Assembly (NCBI GenBank): GCA_918807975.1
Contig: OU964922.1
Span: 29,872,329-29,936,328 of the forward strand
Length of the DNA: 64,000 nucleotides
Direction: 5' to 3'
DNA from: Aplidium turbinatum
Taxonomy: Eukaryota; Chordata; Ascidiacea; Aplousobranchia; Polyclinidae
A program made the position numbers and the translations under genes. Position 1 is the stretch's first letter. Every line of letters begins with the position of its first letter. The notes beneath the pieces are model-generated. The model had not been told where the DNA came from. It saw only the letters and a list, made by a program, of their open reading frames with translations, and did not search any database. Below are positions 1-12,159 of this stretch, in pieces.

Positions 1-261
1 TCGTCAAAGAGCTCGTATCTTCGTGGTAGCATTTCCTACCTCATACCTGGTGGAAAAGGAATTCAGCTGTGTTCTGCTACATACCAAACAGCGAAACCCA
101 CTTGACATAAGTTATCCATAAGAGGTGATCTTTAAATGTTTCTCACTGGCTTTACACAGGATGTGAAGAAACTGGCACTTTCTCACCAAGCCCAAGGTTC
201 ACATTGACTACCAGTAGGCCTATACTGTTTTCATGCTCCCCAAAAATATATATTTGCTTCT

Positions 262-450
262 CATCAAATATAGTTACTATAGTCTCTATAACCCATACTG
301 TCTGTTTCACGCTAAAAAGGAGATCATCAAAAGGTCCTTATTCTAATAGAAATATAATTCTATTTGAATAAGGACATTCTGATGATCCCCCTTTTAGGGT
401 AAAACAGGCTGTAAGGGTTTTAGAGACTGGTAACTAGCCTATATTTGATG
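262..450. repeat. Fold-back palindrome, MITE-like
   Basis: Two imperfect arms (about 262-345 and 358-450) are reverse complements: the left arm starts CATCAAATATAGTTAC and the right arm ends with its inverse. The short centre is AT-rich. A one-armed relative lies at 7840-7990, so this is a dispersed family. It has no coding capacity. RNA from it would fold into a hairpin of about 190 nt. Confidence 0.7.
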
Positions 451-539
451 TACCCTAATTCGCTCTGCTTGGCTTTTTGCTTGGCATTGAGCACTTTTTG
501 TAGTATTAACAAAATTTATTGTTTTATATTCGCTTTTCG

Positions 540-626
540 TGATTAGGCTAATTGTTTTGCTGGGGGGGGGTAAAAATTTGCCAGTTCATCAAGGGGGCGT
601 TGGGCCAAAAAAGGTTGAGAAACACT
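540..626. mobile_element. hAT terminal fragment
   Basis: The segment ends GGTTGAGAAACACTG, the inverse of a CAGTGTTTCTCAACC terminus typical of Charlie-like hAT elements. No partner terminus is seen to the left, so only one end is present or the other lies outside the window. Confidence 0.5.
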
Positions 627-1044
627 GGTCTAAAGTTTGCTGAAAAAAGTGAACACCAAAGACAAATGGTAACGTTACGCAACAGATTGCCTGTTGCAAA
701 AGATTGTGGATTTTGATTTTTGTGTTCACTTGATGTGTTTTTTGTGTTCACTTGGATTAAATGCATTCTTTTTAATCCAAATGATCTTGTTTACTTTTAT
801 TCAGTAAGATTTTACTACGATTTTTCGAGTTCATTTTTCGAATCTCGATTTTATTAAGTGTGTTCATCACGTAGTTTGTGCGATTGTGGCCAGGTTATTG
901 TAGTTTGTTTGCTTTTCTTTGCTCTTTTCTTGTTGAATAAAGTCTTTCATTAAACCAGTCTCTAATTTAAATTCCAATTTCATTTGAAAACACCCATGTG
1001 TACTTTTTCTTACAGCATTTGATTTTGTGTGTTCTTCTAGCTCT
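627..1044. other. No gene or repeat recognised
   Basis: AT-rich sequence. Short open frames here show no recognisable motif. Confidence 0.5.
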
Positions 1045-1200
1045 AATTGCCCCACCCTTCATTTCATATTTTCCTCTTTGAAATCCCACACCCTCCATTT
1101 CATCTTCTGGAAGTCCCACACATTCAATTCCATGTTCTCTTCCTGGAAATCTCACACCCTTCATTTCATTTTCTTCTGAGAGTCCACACTCCACATTTTT
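1045..1200. repeat. Degenerate minisatellite, about 37-bp unit
   Basis: About four imperfect units, each containing CCACACCCTTCATTTCAT or a close variant followed by TTCCTCTTTGAAAT-like sequence. The open frames here come from the repeat. Confidence 0.65.
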
Positions 1201-1786
1201 GTATTATTTTCTTCTAGTCTTGTAGCTTCCATTTCATGCAACGTCTTTTGCATTTTCCTTTTTCCGTTATGCACTTTTCTAGCAATCCTATGTGCTGTAG
1301 TCTTCAACAACTTAATCACCGCAGTGTGAACGATGGTAGTGTCTCAATTGCCAACTTGCGAAAAATATTGTTTGGCCTGATAAAAAATAGGACGATATGT
1401 AAATAAAAATTTGGCTCAATTGTTTGCACGTTCAGCTTTACGTCCAAATTTTGAATTGTTACACCAATGGAAAAATTGTACAATGTATATAGCATACGTT
1501 GAAATACTTATCAATTTCACAACGTAGATACTAACGACCTGTTTTAGCCTGATGCTGCGAATTTGCAGTGGTAGTTGCGAATTGAACTAGCTTTCAGAAC
1601 ACAGTCCCCTAGTCATGTGCCATGTCAAATGGTGTTGAAGTCAATAAGTCGTTTTTTAATGCGGCTCTTTTGTTTGACTTGGGGCTGCAGTTGGTTGAGT
1701 TTCTGTGTTGTTAGGCGTTATTGCTGTGAAATTTTGTTGAATCAGTTGATTGATAGATATACAGATTGACATGACAGCCGGCTGCA
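1201..1786. other. No gene or repeat recognised
   Basis: AT-rich sequence with no coding or repeat signal that I can support. Confidence 0.45.
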
Positions 1787-1880
1787 TAGGGCATAGCCGA
1801 GTGGTGAGAGCCCTGGAACGGCAATCGAAAGGGTGCAATGCGCTCTTACTACAGTGAACTCCCAGCATCACTCTAAAGCA
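1787..1880 (+). mobile_element. tRNA-headed SINE fragment (third SINE type)
   Basis: It contains CATAGCCGAGTGGTGAGAG and CTGGAACGGCAATCGAAA, which recur almost unchanged at 37893-37950. The first stretch resembles the A box of a class II tRNA. The 3' limit is not clear. Confidence 0.45.
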
Positions 1881-2640
1881 GGTCGTTAATATCAACATTC
1901 TGAAGTAGGCAACGATCATGCTGCTAAAAGCATAACTCAATCTATTACTTTTCAAATGTTTGTAATGTGAATACTGTTTACTTGTGTTTTTGTAAACGTT
2001 CATTTTTGTGCTGAAAGTTGTATCTTCAAGCGTTTTTGTCTTAATAAAAAAATAAAACAGACATTGTTATTTTTGTATCGGCAGAGTTTGTAGCACTGCA
2101 ACATCTGTAAAATTTGCTTTTATCAATGCCTCGAAACAGTGGAAAAAAATTGCGTTTTTAAGTGAACGTAGCCTATGAATACGATGGAGCTCTAAAGGCA
2201 TACTAAATAAAATTTTCAAACGGGAATTAAGCATTAAAATGCGTAAACTGAACATTCAAGAATATATTTAAAAAAATACCAAAAAAAATCGTTTTCAATG
2301 ACGCTGGCAAGGCCCAAAGTCCAATGTTTCATTTCTTTTTTATAAAATGACCAAAGAGTGGAAACACTGCTCGAGAATACGTCACTAACGACAGCAATAA
2401 CAAAAGTATGTTCGCGCGCTGGATTGGAAAGTTCGGAAGCGTTGCGTTCCAAGGAGTTTTGCAGGATAGTTTTACACATTTTCTAGGTTTTTAGGATGTT
2501 TCGTTGAGTAATAGTAGCAATGTTACGAGAAAGGTGAGGTACGGTTGTATAAATGTAGTAGTATTGCTAAAAATTAAATGTCCATAAAATCAATATTGCA
2601 TCATAGTCTGACTATTGCAGAAACAATATTGCATCATAGC
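1881..2640. other. No gene recognised
   Basis: AT-rich sequence. Near 2585-2645 a short stretch containing AATATTGCATCATAG is repeated just before the THAP remnant. Confidence 0.4.
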
Positions 2641-2647
2641 AATTACT

Positions 2648-2746
2648 ATGTCTGACTATTGTGTTGCGTTTGGCTATAACACGACAGCATTGCATAAAGT
2701 TGGTCTGTTTCGGTTTCCAAAAGAAAGTCTGCAAAAAAGGAAATGA
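2648..2746 (+). pseudogene. THAP zinc-finger N-terminal remnant
   Basis: A short frame of 32 codons from an ATG reads DYCVAFGYN, then VGLFRFPKE. This is the opening of a THAP domain (C-x-A-x-x-C, then a FHRFP-like block). The second metal-binding Cys is Tyr here, and the frame stops before the rest of the domain. THAP fingers begin P-element, Kolobok and some host DNA-binding proteins. This is most likely a broken first exon of a DNA-transposon gene. The call rests on a short match. Confidence 0.55.
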
Positions 2747-2789
2747 AATAGTCTACATTTGTCAACACCACAAGTCAGTGGAGTGGATC

Positions 2790-3005
2790 AAAACACAACG
2801 CACTTTCAGGACTGCTCTCCTCAGCGGCACCTAGTGAATGGAATAGTTTCCCGGCAACAACACTTCAACAATCGGAAAACTTCACTCTGCCAATCTCGGT
2901 AACCGGCCCTGCGTCTAAATAAAGCCTCCACAAATATGTGAAACTACCAGACATAACCTATCAAGGCTTTGTCAGTCCGAGGATAAAGATTCAAAACCAA
3001 GACAG
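2790..3005 (+). mobile_element. SINE (type 1), head missing
   Basis: The body of a tRNA-derived SINE family also found at 12160, 12718, 16911, 22691 and 26635. Shared landmarks are CTCCTCAGCGGCACCTAGTG, CCCGGCAACAACACTTCAAC, TCGGTAACCGGCCCTGCGTC and the 3' end GAGGATAAAGATTCAA. The tRNA-like head is absent or too degraded to see. Confidence 0.75.
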
Positions 3006-4059
3006 GAAGCCAACTTTTGTGTTCACCATCAGAACCGAACCAGAGCGCTTTTTCTTGAAGTTTCTTCGTACACAAAGTCAGGCGTTTAACATACAAAACA
3101 GAATATATTACTTGATATATCACCTGACCCAAACACTAATGAATCTCTTCTTTCACATATTTCTTGGTATGTGCCCTCAGTTGGAGAAACTTCTTTGAAA
3201 GATCGAAGAAACCTGTTTTTATTCAGATAAAAAGCTACTACGTGTCAAAGACTGTCAGCAAAATAGTCTACGTAATGTGTTTACTCACGTGCGCGTTCTA
3301 GCGGATGGTTTTTGCATGTCTCACAAACTAATTTGATCAGTTTCACTACCAGGGTCGTGCTTCAGCGCAGATATTCACCAATATCATGACAAAACACAAA
3401 AAAAAATGTTTCTAAAGTTTTTAAATCGGTCAACCAAAGTTATATAACTACGCAACCTAGTAATCTTATACAACACACCGGCCAGTGCAACGGAGTTTCG
3501 GTTCCTTATTTTTTCGCATCTGCGGACGCCTACTGAATAGAAACGTAGCCTATCGGTGTTTTGTTTCAGAAACTGATGGAATAATTTCCATAAAAAGTAA
3601 AACCCCAAACAGGTACACTGCTAAACTTCATAAGTTTCTTATTACTTTTTATATTTTCGTTGATCAGAAAACCGATCCTGCTGAAGAAAAGACACCTGAA
3701 AAACAAGAGAACGCAAAAGTAGGTTTCATAAAGAAATACAATAATCAGTTATAAATAAATAAATGCAGCAACAAGCAAATTAAGAAATATCTCAACCATG
3801 CAAATTTTATTTTTTGTTGGTACTCAGAGAGTCATTTCTACATATTGTTTGATTTATGAATGCTTGGTATCCTGAAGGCAGTCATGACCTCAATTTGACG
3901 TATTTTCGCCAAATTTTATTCTCGGACATATTATCATATACTTTTAGCATCAATAAAGTTTGATTGAACTGTTAAGCCATACTTTTGTTTTTACTCTAAA
4001 GTTGTTTCGATACGCTTATTGTGAATTTTCGTAGACAGTAAGTACAATGTTTTATAAAG

Positions 4060-4270
4060 CAGGGATTCAAAAGTGGGGAGTCACGAGTTCAAATCCGGTC
4101 GCAAAGCATGATTTTTAGATCGCCAAACAAACTAAAGTGGGCCATGGCTTTTAATATAAAGGCCATACAGGTGGTACCTCACATTGTAAACTTTCCACCA
4201 AGGAGTTGCATAGAAAATGCTTTTCTGAAATGGGGTCGCACAATAAAAAAAAAAAGTCTGACAAGCACTG
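4060..4270. mobile_element. hAT-like MITE, copy A
   Basis: The ends are CAGGGATTCAAAAGT on the left and the inverse of CAGTGCTTGTCAGACTT on the right. The flanking 8-mers are TTATAAAG and CTTTAAAG, matching at 6 of 8. It is shared with copy B at 25129-25336, so it inserted before the duplication. The 126-codon frame over it has no support as a gene. Confidence 0.55.
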
Positions 4271-4896
4271 CTTTAAAGGATACCATGTGCCTTAATGCAT
4301 TAAAACTGGGTAGACTATATGTGCGGTCCGCAACCCGATGTATCCTTTTTCATTTCTTGTGTGGCCGTTCCTTTTCTTCCAATGATTTTTTTCCAAAATT
4401 TGTTTATGTGAGTAAATGTTCATCAAACTTAATTTCTTTTAATTTCCTTCTTAAAAATGGTCAATCGTCTCAATTCGTTTTGTTTTAGCGTTTTCACATG
4501 TAGGCTACATATATGAAATTATATTTCATATCTGCATGTACTTGAGTGGTTTTCCAGTAAAAGCTGAAAGTATGATTTAGTATTTATTTGCAGTGCAGTC
4601 ATCAGTGAACACTACATTTCCTAACTGGCCCGGCGTTAAAATGATTGTCCACGTCTACTTTAAAAGATACCAAAAGCGATTCGATTTCGGTATTGTTTTC
4701 TGAGTTAATTTATATTCAAATCTGCCTACATAATGTAGCCTAAAACTGTTTTCTGAAACCGGGAAAAACCTATTTAACCACAGACAAAAATTTGCTTGTT
4801 GAATGGAATTTTTTTGTCTTTGTCGTTAGTTAATTTTTTATCAACAAATGTAATTTAATTTATTCTGGAAGCTTTTTTTCAGTTTCGTTTTTTTCC

Positions 4897-4938
4897 AAAT
4901 AAAAAGCAGCGGGAGCTTTGCCAGGGAACAACTTCAGT
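4897..4938 (+). promoter_or_regulatory. Core promoter of cysteine-rich gene A
   Basis: TATA-like AAATAAAAAG (4897-4906) followed by an initiator-like TCAGT (4934-4938), just upstream of the exon that ends in ATG. The block is conserved in copy B at 25969-26010. The spacing is a few bases longer than typical, so the exact start site is a guess. Confidence 0.5.
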
Positions 4939-5061
4939 TATACAGTATAAGGTAGTTTGTGCTTGTTACATATCTGTGAAAGCTTTTATCTTTTAGTATT
5001 TACAAGTTATTCTGATTTGTATTTAAAAACACCTTTATAGATAGATTGCGGTCTTTGTAAA

Positions 5062-8000
5062 ATGGTAAGTTAAAGTCTAAGTAGTCTATCCTATTTAGAA
5101 GAAAACATTTTGTCATACAATTTCAATAATTATAATTAGGCTATATAAAGTGTAAAGTAGGCTATAGTATTTTTATTATTGTAGAGCAGCTTACAAGAGT
5201 ATGGTTGTTGCTATGGATGTGGCACTATTTAAATTTCCCTATGTTGTTGTTTTTATAAGCTTACATTTATATCAAGATAAACTATTTAAATTTAAATTCA
5301 AAAATTAACTTAAAATTAATTTAAAAACTATTTAAATTTTCCTATGTTGTTGTTTTTATAAGCTTACATTTATATCAAGCTATGTATCCAATCAATGAGT
5401 TTCAAAGAAGTTTATTCTGGAGAAATTTTGTGACCAACTTTTCTTTTCATCTAAAATTGTTAAACCGGCCTTGTTGCTGTTGTAATGCAGTGGTAGGTTA
5501 GTTTGACTTAGCACCAAATAAACCAAGTGCTTTCCAACAATGTAATTCCGATTCTATGCTCGGTGAAGCTGCAATGCTAAGTTATGAGGTTATGTTTAAA
5601 GCACTACCAGTTCTGGCCAGTGGTGTGATTAGTGCTTCCCAAGCCCGGAGACAATGATACATCTTTGTACTTATTGATGATGATTTGTAAGCAGTAAAAC
5701 ATGATAATTTACAAGCATTTTTTACTTGTTAAATGTTGATATAACGCTTGGAAAGAGACGCCCTACCCATGTCTTGTCATTGCTAGCCACTGGCTTCGGT
5801 TAGATGTCAAAGAGAATTTAATTAGGATAAAGAAGTTGCCCAAAAAATCTTTTCAAGACAACAACTGGCCACCTGACTAGTAGCACAGTTGGTCTAGAAA
5901 CACACGTTGGAAGTTATGGCTTTTCGTTTCCAACATAGCCTACAGTTGACTAACCAAGAAAGTATTTACTTTGGAAGTAAAGTGTATTCTTAGTTTCAGT
6001 TTTAAGAATTTTAAACCAAATTCATGGAATTTCTTCTTTGATAGATAAAGAAATTACTGGCATGGCCAACTAATGCACTGTAGATCAGTTCTACGCGCGA
6101 TATACGAAGATATCTATTCTTATAGGTTATTACTCTTAAACATAACCTGTTTAATTTCCGTTGGTAATTTGAATGAACACTGAAACTTTATTGTCAGTAG
6201 TAGGTCAAGTTTCCACAAAACATGTTCCAACCATTACACTACTGTATGTTTCGAAAAGCTTTTCCTAGAACGCAGCAAACTTTCTAGCCTACAAGTTATA
6301 TTAAAACGCAAGGCCACCTGGAGATGCGGCCTGATTTGCCACATTTTGCAGATTTTGAATAGGCCTACTGTAAAGTGTTTAACTGACATTTTTAGAAAAA
6401 TTTATTTAAACAGTCGCCCAAAGTTGGCAAAATCTGAAAATTTCTGCAAAATGTCACAAATCAGGCCGTATCTTTAGGTAGCCATGTAAAATGCTATTTC
6501 CTGTGATTACGTAATATAATTAGTAGGCTTAGAATGTCATAAGGAATCAAGTAGCTTACATTTTGTGTACAACAACAACTTTAGTTAATTTGTTGTTTAG
6601 AAATTGTCAATTATCATCATCTCTCTTGTGTATGGATCCTTCCTTGTTGCTGCAACTCCACACATCTTTCGCGGGGGCGTGATAAGGTGTGGATCTCAAA
6701 TCGTTAGGACCGGGAGGTAAGAAAATATAGAAAAGTATAATTTAAAACCGCTTTTAATTTCATCATCTCATTGTTAGGCTACTTGTGAACATAAAATCTT
6801 CTACAAGTTTATCATTTTTTTTTTCTACTACAACAACTCATAAGACAATTCACATGTCAAGTAAAGGCTTAGTTTTTAAAAACATTTTTGGATCGGATAG
6901 GTTTAAAAATTTGAAAATAACATGCACTGCAAATATAACTGAACTTTATAGAATCGCAAAATATTATAACAGCAGCTTAATGTCCAATTTCAGGTTGATC
7001 GTGACAGTAATGGGGGAAGAGAATATAAACACTGACAATTTAACTTGTAAACCCTGTGTTGGGGCTTTAATTGAAGGATAGGCCTAATCACTGTGCATAC
7101 CATAGCTAAACTTGCAGGGAACTCTATAATATCTAAAAAATAATTTTCAATAATTGTTTATGAAGTTAGAAATAGCAAACTTCATGTTGCCTGAAGACGA
7201 TGGAACGTAACAGCAGTAGGCTACTGTTGAAGGGATAACTTTGGTCTTGTAGGGCGTAGGCTACTAATAAAATCCTCTGGCTCCAAATTACATAGACCCG
7301 TCTAAGAAAAGCGCACTAATAGTGTATATTCAAAGAACACAAAGTGGTTTCTTCAAGTTCTCAGATCCCTTGAAACGGTTACGGGCCCCTAAAATGATCT
7401 CGGATCTAAACGTGTCTCCTGTCAACGCTGCTGTCCACAAGCTAAGAAGTATTCTCAGGCGTTGTACCGTAGTTGTTATAACATGGTGGGTCTCAATCTC
7501 ACCGATAGGTTATCATGATGGTTATGCTCACACCCTGGTCACCATTTTTGCATTGCTACAATGCTACAACTGCAAAAATTTAATACTTTTTAATGTTAAA
7601 CGCTGTTTTTAAGCTTTCGTAAGTAGCCCAGGGCCTCTGAGAGAAGTTTTCATCAAGGGTACGAAGAGTCATTCCGGGCCCCTCTCTCACTCCGGGCCCC
7701 CTTCGTCTTGGGCAAAGCGCGTGATGTTTGCTTAGGCGTACCGCACACCATACAACATTTTACTGCAGAATTAGACATCTGTGCGATATAATAGTATCAG
7801 GCTGCAATAAAACTATTACTTTATTTTAATAGGCTATGCACAATAATATTGAATCTTTGAATAAGACCTTCTGGTGATCCGTTAGGTGAAACAATTTGTA
7901 AAGGCTTCAGATAGTAATAACTATATTTGATGTAATTCGCTGCTTTGACTTTTTGCTTGGCATTGAGCACTTTTTGTAGTATTAATAGTTTTCATTGTTT

Positions 8001-11000
8001 TGAATATGAAAGATAAATATGTCACTTACCTCATATGATATAGGCCTACCTTGCCTTGCTGCCAGATAAGAAAAAACTGAGCATCATAAATACAAGTTTA
8101 TAAGAACAGAGAATGGGATTGGCCTATTCTAAATTAAATTCTATTTCTATGCATCTGAATAATGACAGTTCAGTTTATTTTTGTTTGTTGGCGAAAAAGA
8201 AAAGAACAAAAATATACAAAAACACAATAAACACAAATAATTCGCACAACAAGGATGGCAGCGAAAGACCAAAAGGTCACCAAAGTCAGCTGCCACCCAA
8301 ACATTTAAACAAAAGACCCAAAATTAAGAATATTAACACATATAGCACAATACCAGCACTTTACATAATACATTAACAGTGGAGTAACACAGGGCAACAT
8401 AAAAAAAAACTGTGCAGAGAAATAAGCAGATGATATGTTTCAGGAGTGATCATTGTACAAAATTTTTAATAAACATTTATATTTAAATTTAAAAGAATTA
8501 TAACACTTTTCCTGTATTTCTTTTGGTATTTGATTCCATAGTTTCACTCCATTAAAAAATAGCATCTTCTTACCAGAGTTTGACGTTGCAGAACATAAAT
8601 GACCGGGCGCCACAATGCTCTGCACCTAAATATTCTGACACCACAGTGTGCGCGCCTATTTGACCGGCGCCTAATTGTCTGCACCTAAAAGACGTGGACC
8701 CACATACAGCCAGTAGGCTACTATTGTACAAAGAGGATAATTTGTACAGTTTAACAACTACATAACAGTATAATGTGTTATTACTGTAGAACTCTGATGT
8801 AATGGACCAACACTCTGATCAGTTTTTTTTTTTCTCTAAGGCATTTGGATGTAACAGATGTCAGATTTCTGATACAAGAAAGGACAAAAAATGCTGCCCA
8901 TGAATAGTCCATTAAATCCAAATTCTGCTGAACATAAAAAATTCACTTTTTATATATAGTTATTATTATTAAACAATCAGTCCGTCATTTAACTTGAACA
9001 TGCACAAAATTTTGCTGAGATTGAGAATGACAATGACCGTCCAAAAGCAAAAAAGCTCAAGTACTTTCAAAAGTTCACGCTTCAACAGGCTCAAGAGCAT
9101 CAAATTAGTAGCTGTAGTATGGTATGATTGCAAGTTAGCCCACAATCAAAACTAAATATAGTGTAATACTTGTACTACAATAACTTCATGATCGGTATTT
9201 AGTTACTAGTTAGCATAACAGCTTGTCTGGACTTTTCTTTCAAAAACTTTTATACTTTGGCCAAAATAAACTTTGTCAGGGTCTTCTTTAACTCTTAGCC
9301 AATGCTTGCATGTCAACTATATAATATACCAAAAGCAGTATTTTGTACATCGCTGAGTTCATTTATTCAGCAAAACAGATTTTTCTTACCTTTTATTCTG
9401 CAAAAACTTTGATAGCTTTATCAAAGTTAACTTGTCTGGCTAACTTTGATTCTATGCTGAGCCTTGCCAGATTGACTAAACGCTCTTCACCTGTTGTTGA
9501 TCTTAAATAATTTTTGATCATCATGTGAATTGTCACACACAATTTGTGTTTGCCAGTTGTTGATGGTGCTGTTGAAAGGTGTCGCTTGTACAGCTTTAAT
9601 GTAAAATTTTCAAACTTAGTTATTTATTTTAGATGTAGCCTATAATTATTCCAAATGAGGACACTAAGTTATGTGGTGTCGAAAACGTTGGATTTAGAAG
9701 TTTTTTATTGTTTTTTTTTTTGTGTTTAATAAATAATGTTAAATCCGTTAACGTTACTGAGTGTCATATGTATCTCGTACAACAAGTCAAGCTCTCTACC
9801 AATGCTCAAACACAACATCAGGTCAAAACATAATCAAATTAATCATCTGAGCAATAACCTTTCTTTATTTACTTTTGCATTCACCACATGCTTAGCAGAG
9901 GTGAATGAAGTCACTTTTTTTACTTTGGCTTCGCTCCAGTTCCGAAAGTATTGACTCTGGCTCCTGCTACAACTCTTAAATTCATTTTAAAGTAAAATAA
10001 GCGTGAAACTTCCTTTTTCAAATAGTTTTTAAAAAACCCAAAAACACCCGGGCTTTAAAAAAAAATCTGGCGGGTTAGGCAATCTCAACCTTGCTTTTGC
10101 TACGCTATGCCCTCCCCTCCCCCCGGACAGGAGAATAACTAACTTTTATGATTTAATTTAGGGTGCTTTTAACAGAACATTTTTAACCTAAAACATTAAA
10201 TCACCACTTTGGGCCCCTAATTTGCGCACAATGCACTCAGTTACCTTTCTGGGCCCTCTTGCTACATTACGCCCCTCCCCCCCCCCCCCCCAAGACTAAA
10301 TAATAACAACTTTTATGCTTGAATTTAGTCGTTTAGGATGGTTTTAACCAAACATTTTTGCGCGTAAACAACTATAAAATCATAATTCCGGGCCCCCCAA
10401 CAATCACAGGTCTGGGCTTTCAAGGGTACGCCGTACCCTCCGTACCCCCTCTCATAGGCCCTGAAGTAGCCTAGTTGCATTAAGTGTTAATAGCAAGCTT
10501 TGAAGACAAATTCAGGGCTGTTCATTTTTCCTTGGATGATAGCGACTACTGTGGTTGCGCTATTTCTGTTTGATTTAGACTTAGGTCTAAGAAAACAAAT
10601 GCCTGCAAGTAGCGAAAACTTTTTAATAACACTCTCAATGATTCTTTTTACTAGTTGCTGCAGTAACGAATCTATACAAAAATAATTAGGGAGCACTAGA
10701 GCTTCAAAAATAACAAAATTCTGTGAGCAAAGTGATTAACACAAACAGTAAAAAACGTCAAAATAAAAAATGGAAATATTATGATGGGAGTCTGGGGGCT
10801 CGACCCCATAGAATTTTAACGATTTTCATATTTTTTGTCGTTTTTTGGGCGTTATTTGCTTTATTAACACTTTAAAAAGTCAACTAATTAGGTTCTTTAG
10901 TTGAATAAACAATGTGTTGACTTTGAAATGTAGAATTGTTTTCTCATATTTTAAGCGACACAGTCTTTTTTTATTTCATTCACACAGTCCTCAAACACGT

Positions 11001-11489
11001 GTGCTGCATGCTGTCGGTGAGGTTAATGATATGTAATTGAACAAGTAAAAAGAGCAATTTTTTTTTTTTCAAAAACGGAGCTGTAGGCTTGCTTTTTTTT
11101 AAAGTTTGGGGGGAAGGGTACGTGACCAAGTGCAGCTCTCTTGTATCCGCTGGTGGTTGACTATTGGGGTATTATCTTTATCTACCCTTGTTTATCATTT
11201 TTGGTATTTCAGGTGCACCTTTCATCGAGGAGAGCCAGTAAACATTCCTGGTTTGAGTTATAACACTTTCTATGGCTGGTGCAAAGGGATAAATAATTTC
11301 CATGTTCCCGACTGTGAAAACGCAATATGCACTAACACTTGTGGAAGCCCTCCAAACCAATGTCAACGGTTGAGTGCTGAACCGATCTGTTTCGGAAAAA
11401 CTCTGAAAATTGGAAATGATACACTTCACTGCGACCTTCCTATTGCTTGTCGATGCAATACTGAAATGAGAGCCAGACGCAATTGTTGA
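5062..11489 (+). CDS. Secreted cysteine-rich protein, paralogue A (three exons)
   Basis: Exon 1 is 5'UTR ending in ATG (5062-5064) directly before the donor GTAAGT. Exon 2 is 6601-6716, between an acceptor TTTAG and donor GTAAGA. Exon 3 coding is 11213-11489 after acceptor TTTCAG. The phases agree (0, then 2), giving 131 residues. Residues 1-19 (MKLSIIIISLVYGSFLVAA) form a signal peptide. The mature part has 12 Cys at 31, 41, 63, 74, 79, 83, 90, 99, 113, 119, 121 and 131, with PICFGKTLKIGNDTLHC and IACRCNT near the end. The family is not recognised. A small disulfide-rich extracellular peptide is inferred. Intron 2 carries a hAT (7629-10463). The frame running into exon 3 from 11106 is intron read-through and not a real start. 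Confidence 0.8.
5231..5380 (+). repeat. Tandem duplication, about 103-bp period
   Basis: The stretch containing CCTATGTTGTTGTTTTTATA is present twice (from about 5231 and 5334) within intron 1 of gene A. Copy B has a single version near 26280, so this arose after the segmental duplication or was lost from B. Confidence 0.7.
6310..6486. mobile_element. MITE with 8-bp target duplication
   Basis: A 177-bp insertion with imperfect inverted ends: AAGGCCACCTGGAGATGCGG on the left, and the inverse of CATGGCTACCTAAAGATACG on the right. It is flanked by TAAAACGC (6302-6309) and TAAAATGC (6487-6494). Copy B shows the empty site TAAAATGC at 27471-27478. The target length suggests a hAT-type element. 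A partial relative is at 31605. Confidence 0.85.
7840..7990 (+). repeat. One arm of the fold-back family
   Basis: Matches the right arm and flank of the 262-530 region, including TGGCATTGAGCACTTTTTGT and a TATATTTGATGTA-like stretch. It lies inside the hAT at 7629-10463. Confidence 0.6.
8440..8640 (-). mobile_element. LINE 3' fragment
   Basis: On the minus strand a 61-codon frame contains FFNGVKLWNQIPKEIQ and ends FKYKCLLKILYNDHS, which resembles the extreme C-terminus of Jockey/CR1-like LINE reverse-transcriptase proteins. Only the tail is present. Next to it are GCGCCTAA-type motifs shared with 59640-59757. Confidence 0.55.
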
Positions 11490-12121
11490 TCAATTAGATA
11501 TCATATGGTTTGAGTGAGGAAGAGAGTTTTCCCACAGAATTCAGAACAGTTCTAGCACAAAACGACTAATGAAATTTATCTAAAAGTTTTATTTAATTAT
11601 TACTTGTAGGCCTACATTTTTTTTCGTGTAGCTTGTTTATAGAGAAATGTCTTTATGTTTTTGTTACTAGCCTATGTAGCCTATAATTTTTTACATTTTT
11701 TAGATGTTAATTTATATTTGTTTTTGACTTGAAACGCGCACTTTGTACAGCATGATTACTGCAACAAATGTTTTTTATCTTTTAAGTTATTTGATTTCAC
11801 AAATGAAAAATGGTTAAGGATGCTTTTTACGATGAATTGATGATGAAAATAATGATGAACGGCAATACAGTATAATTGCAAACACAATTTCAGAATGTGA
11901 TGTAGCCATTGTTAAATACTTGTTGAGTTTGTTTATTGACTTACTTTTAGTTTTGCAAAACAAGCTTAATTTCTGGGAAAGATCAAAGCCATGTAGTTTT
12001 TCATTAGTTTTTATCATATTACCGTATATGCTACTGCAGTTTTTTTTTGTAGTTATTTTTTTGAGAAACTGGTGTTGGCCTCAGTTACAATGAATTCGTA
12101 CCGGTATTCTTTTGTCTTGTT

Positions 12122-12127
12122 AATAAA
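12122..12127 (+). terminator. Candidate poly(A) signal of gene A
   Basis: AATAAA about 630 bases after the stop codon, followed by ACATGTTTTC, and conserved in copy B at 30775-30780. It is the clearest signal shared by both copies. The cleavage site is not visible. Confidence 0.45.
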
Positions 12128-12159
12128 CATGTTTTCATTCTTTACATACAAAGCCGTAT

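Larger units (their letters stand above)
7629..10463. mobile_element. hAT element, non-autonomous, in intron 2 of gene A
   Basis: The termini are CAGGGCCTCTGAGAG and the inverse of CAGGGCCTATGAGAG. The target duplication AAGTAGCC is exact (7621-7628 and 10464-10471), and copy B keeps the single site AAGTAGCT at 29125-29132. It is 2835 bp long. Its outer parts match the shorter relative at 20100-21264, inverted. The middle carries foreign material, including a LINE tail at 8440-8640 and a palindrome-family piece at 7840-7990. No transposase was recognised. Confidence 0.9.

Noticed and set aside
4108-4488. 126-codon frame, partly matched in copy B
   Set aside because: It overlaps a hAT-like MITE, and the copy B frame breaks early, so the shared sequence reflects the duplication.
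6785-7081. 98-codon frame in intron 2 of gene A
   Set aside because: The corresponding copy B sequence (27780-28070) has stops and indels, so it is not conserved as protein.
11106-11212. Upstream extension of the cysteine-rich frame to an ATG at 11106
   Set aside because: An acceptor TTTCAG precedes codon 41, exon 2 joins in phase and supplies a signal peptide, and copy B does not conserve the upstream frame.
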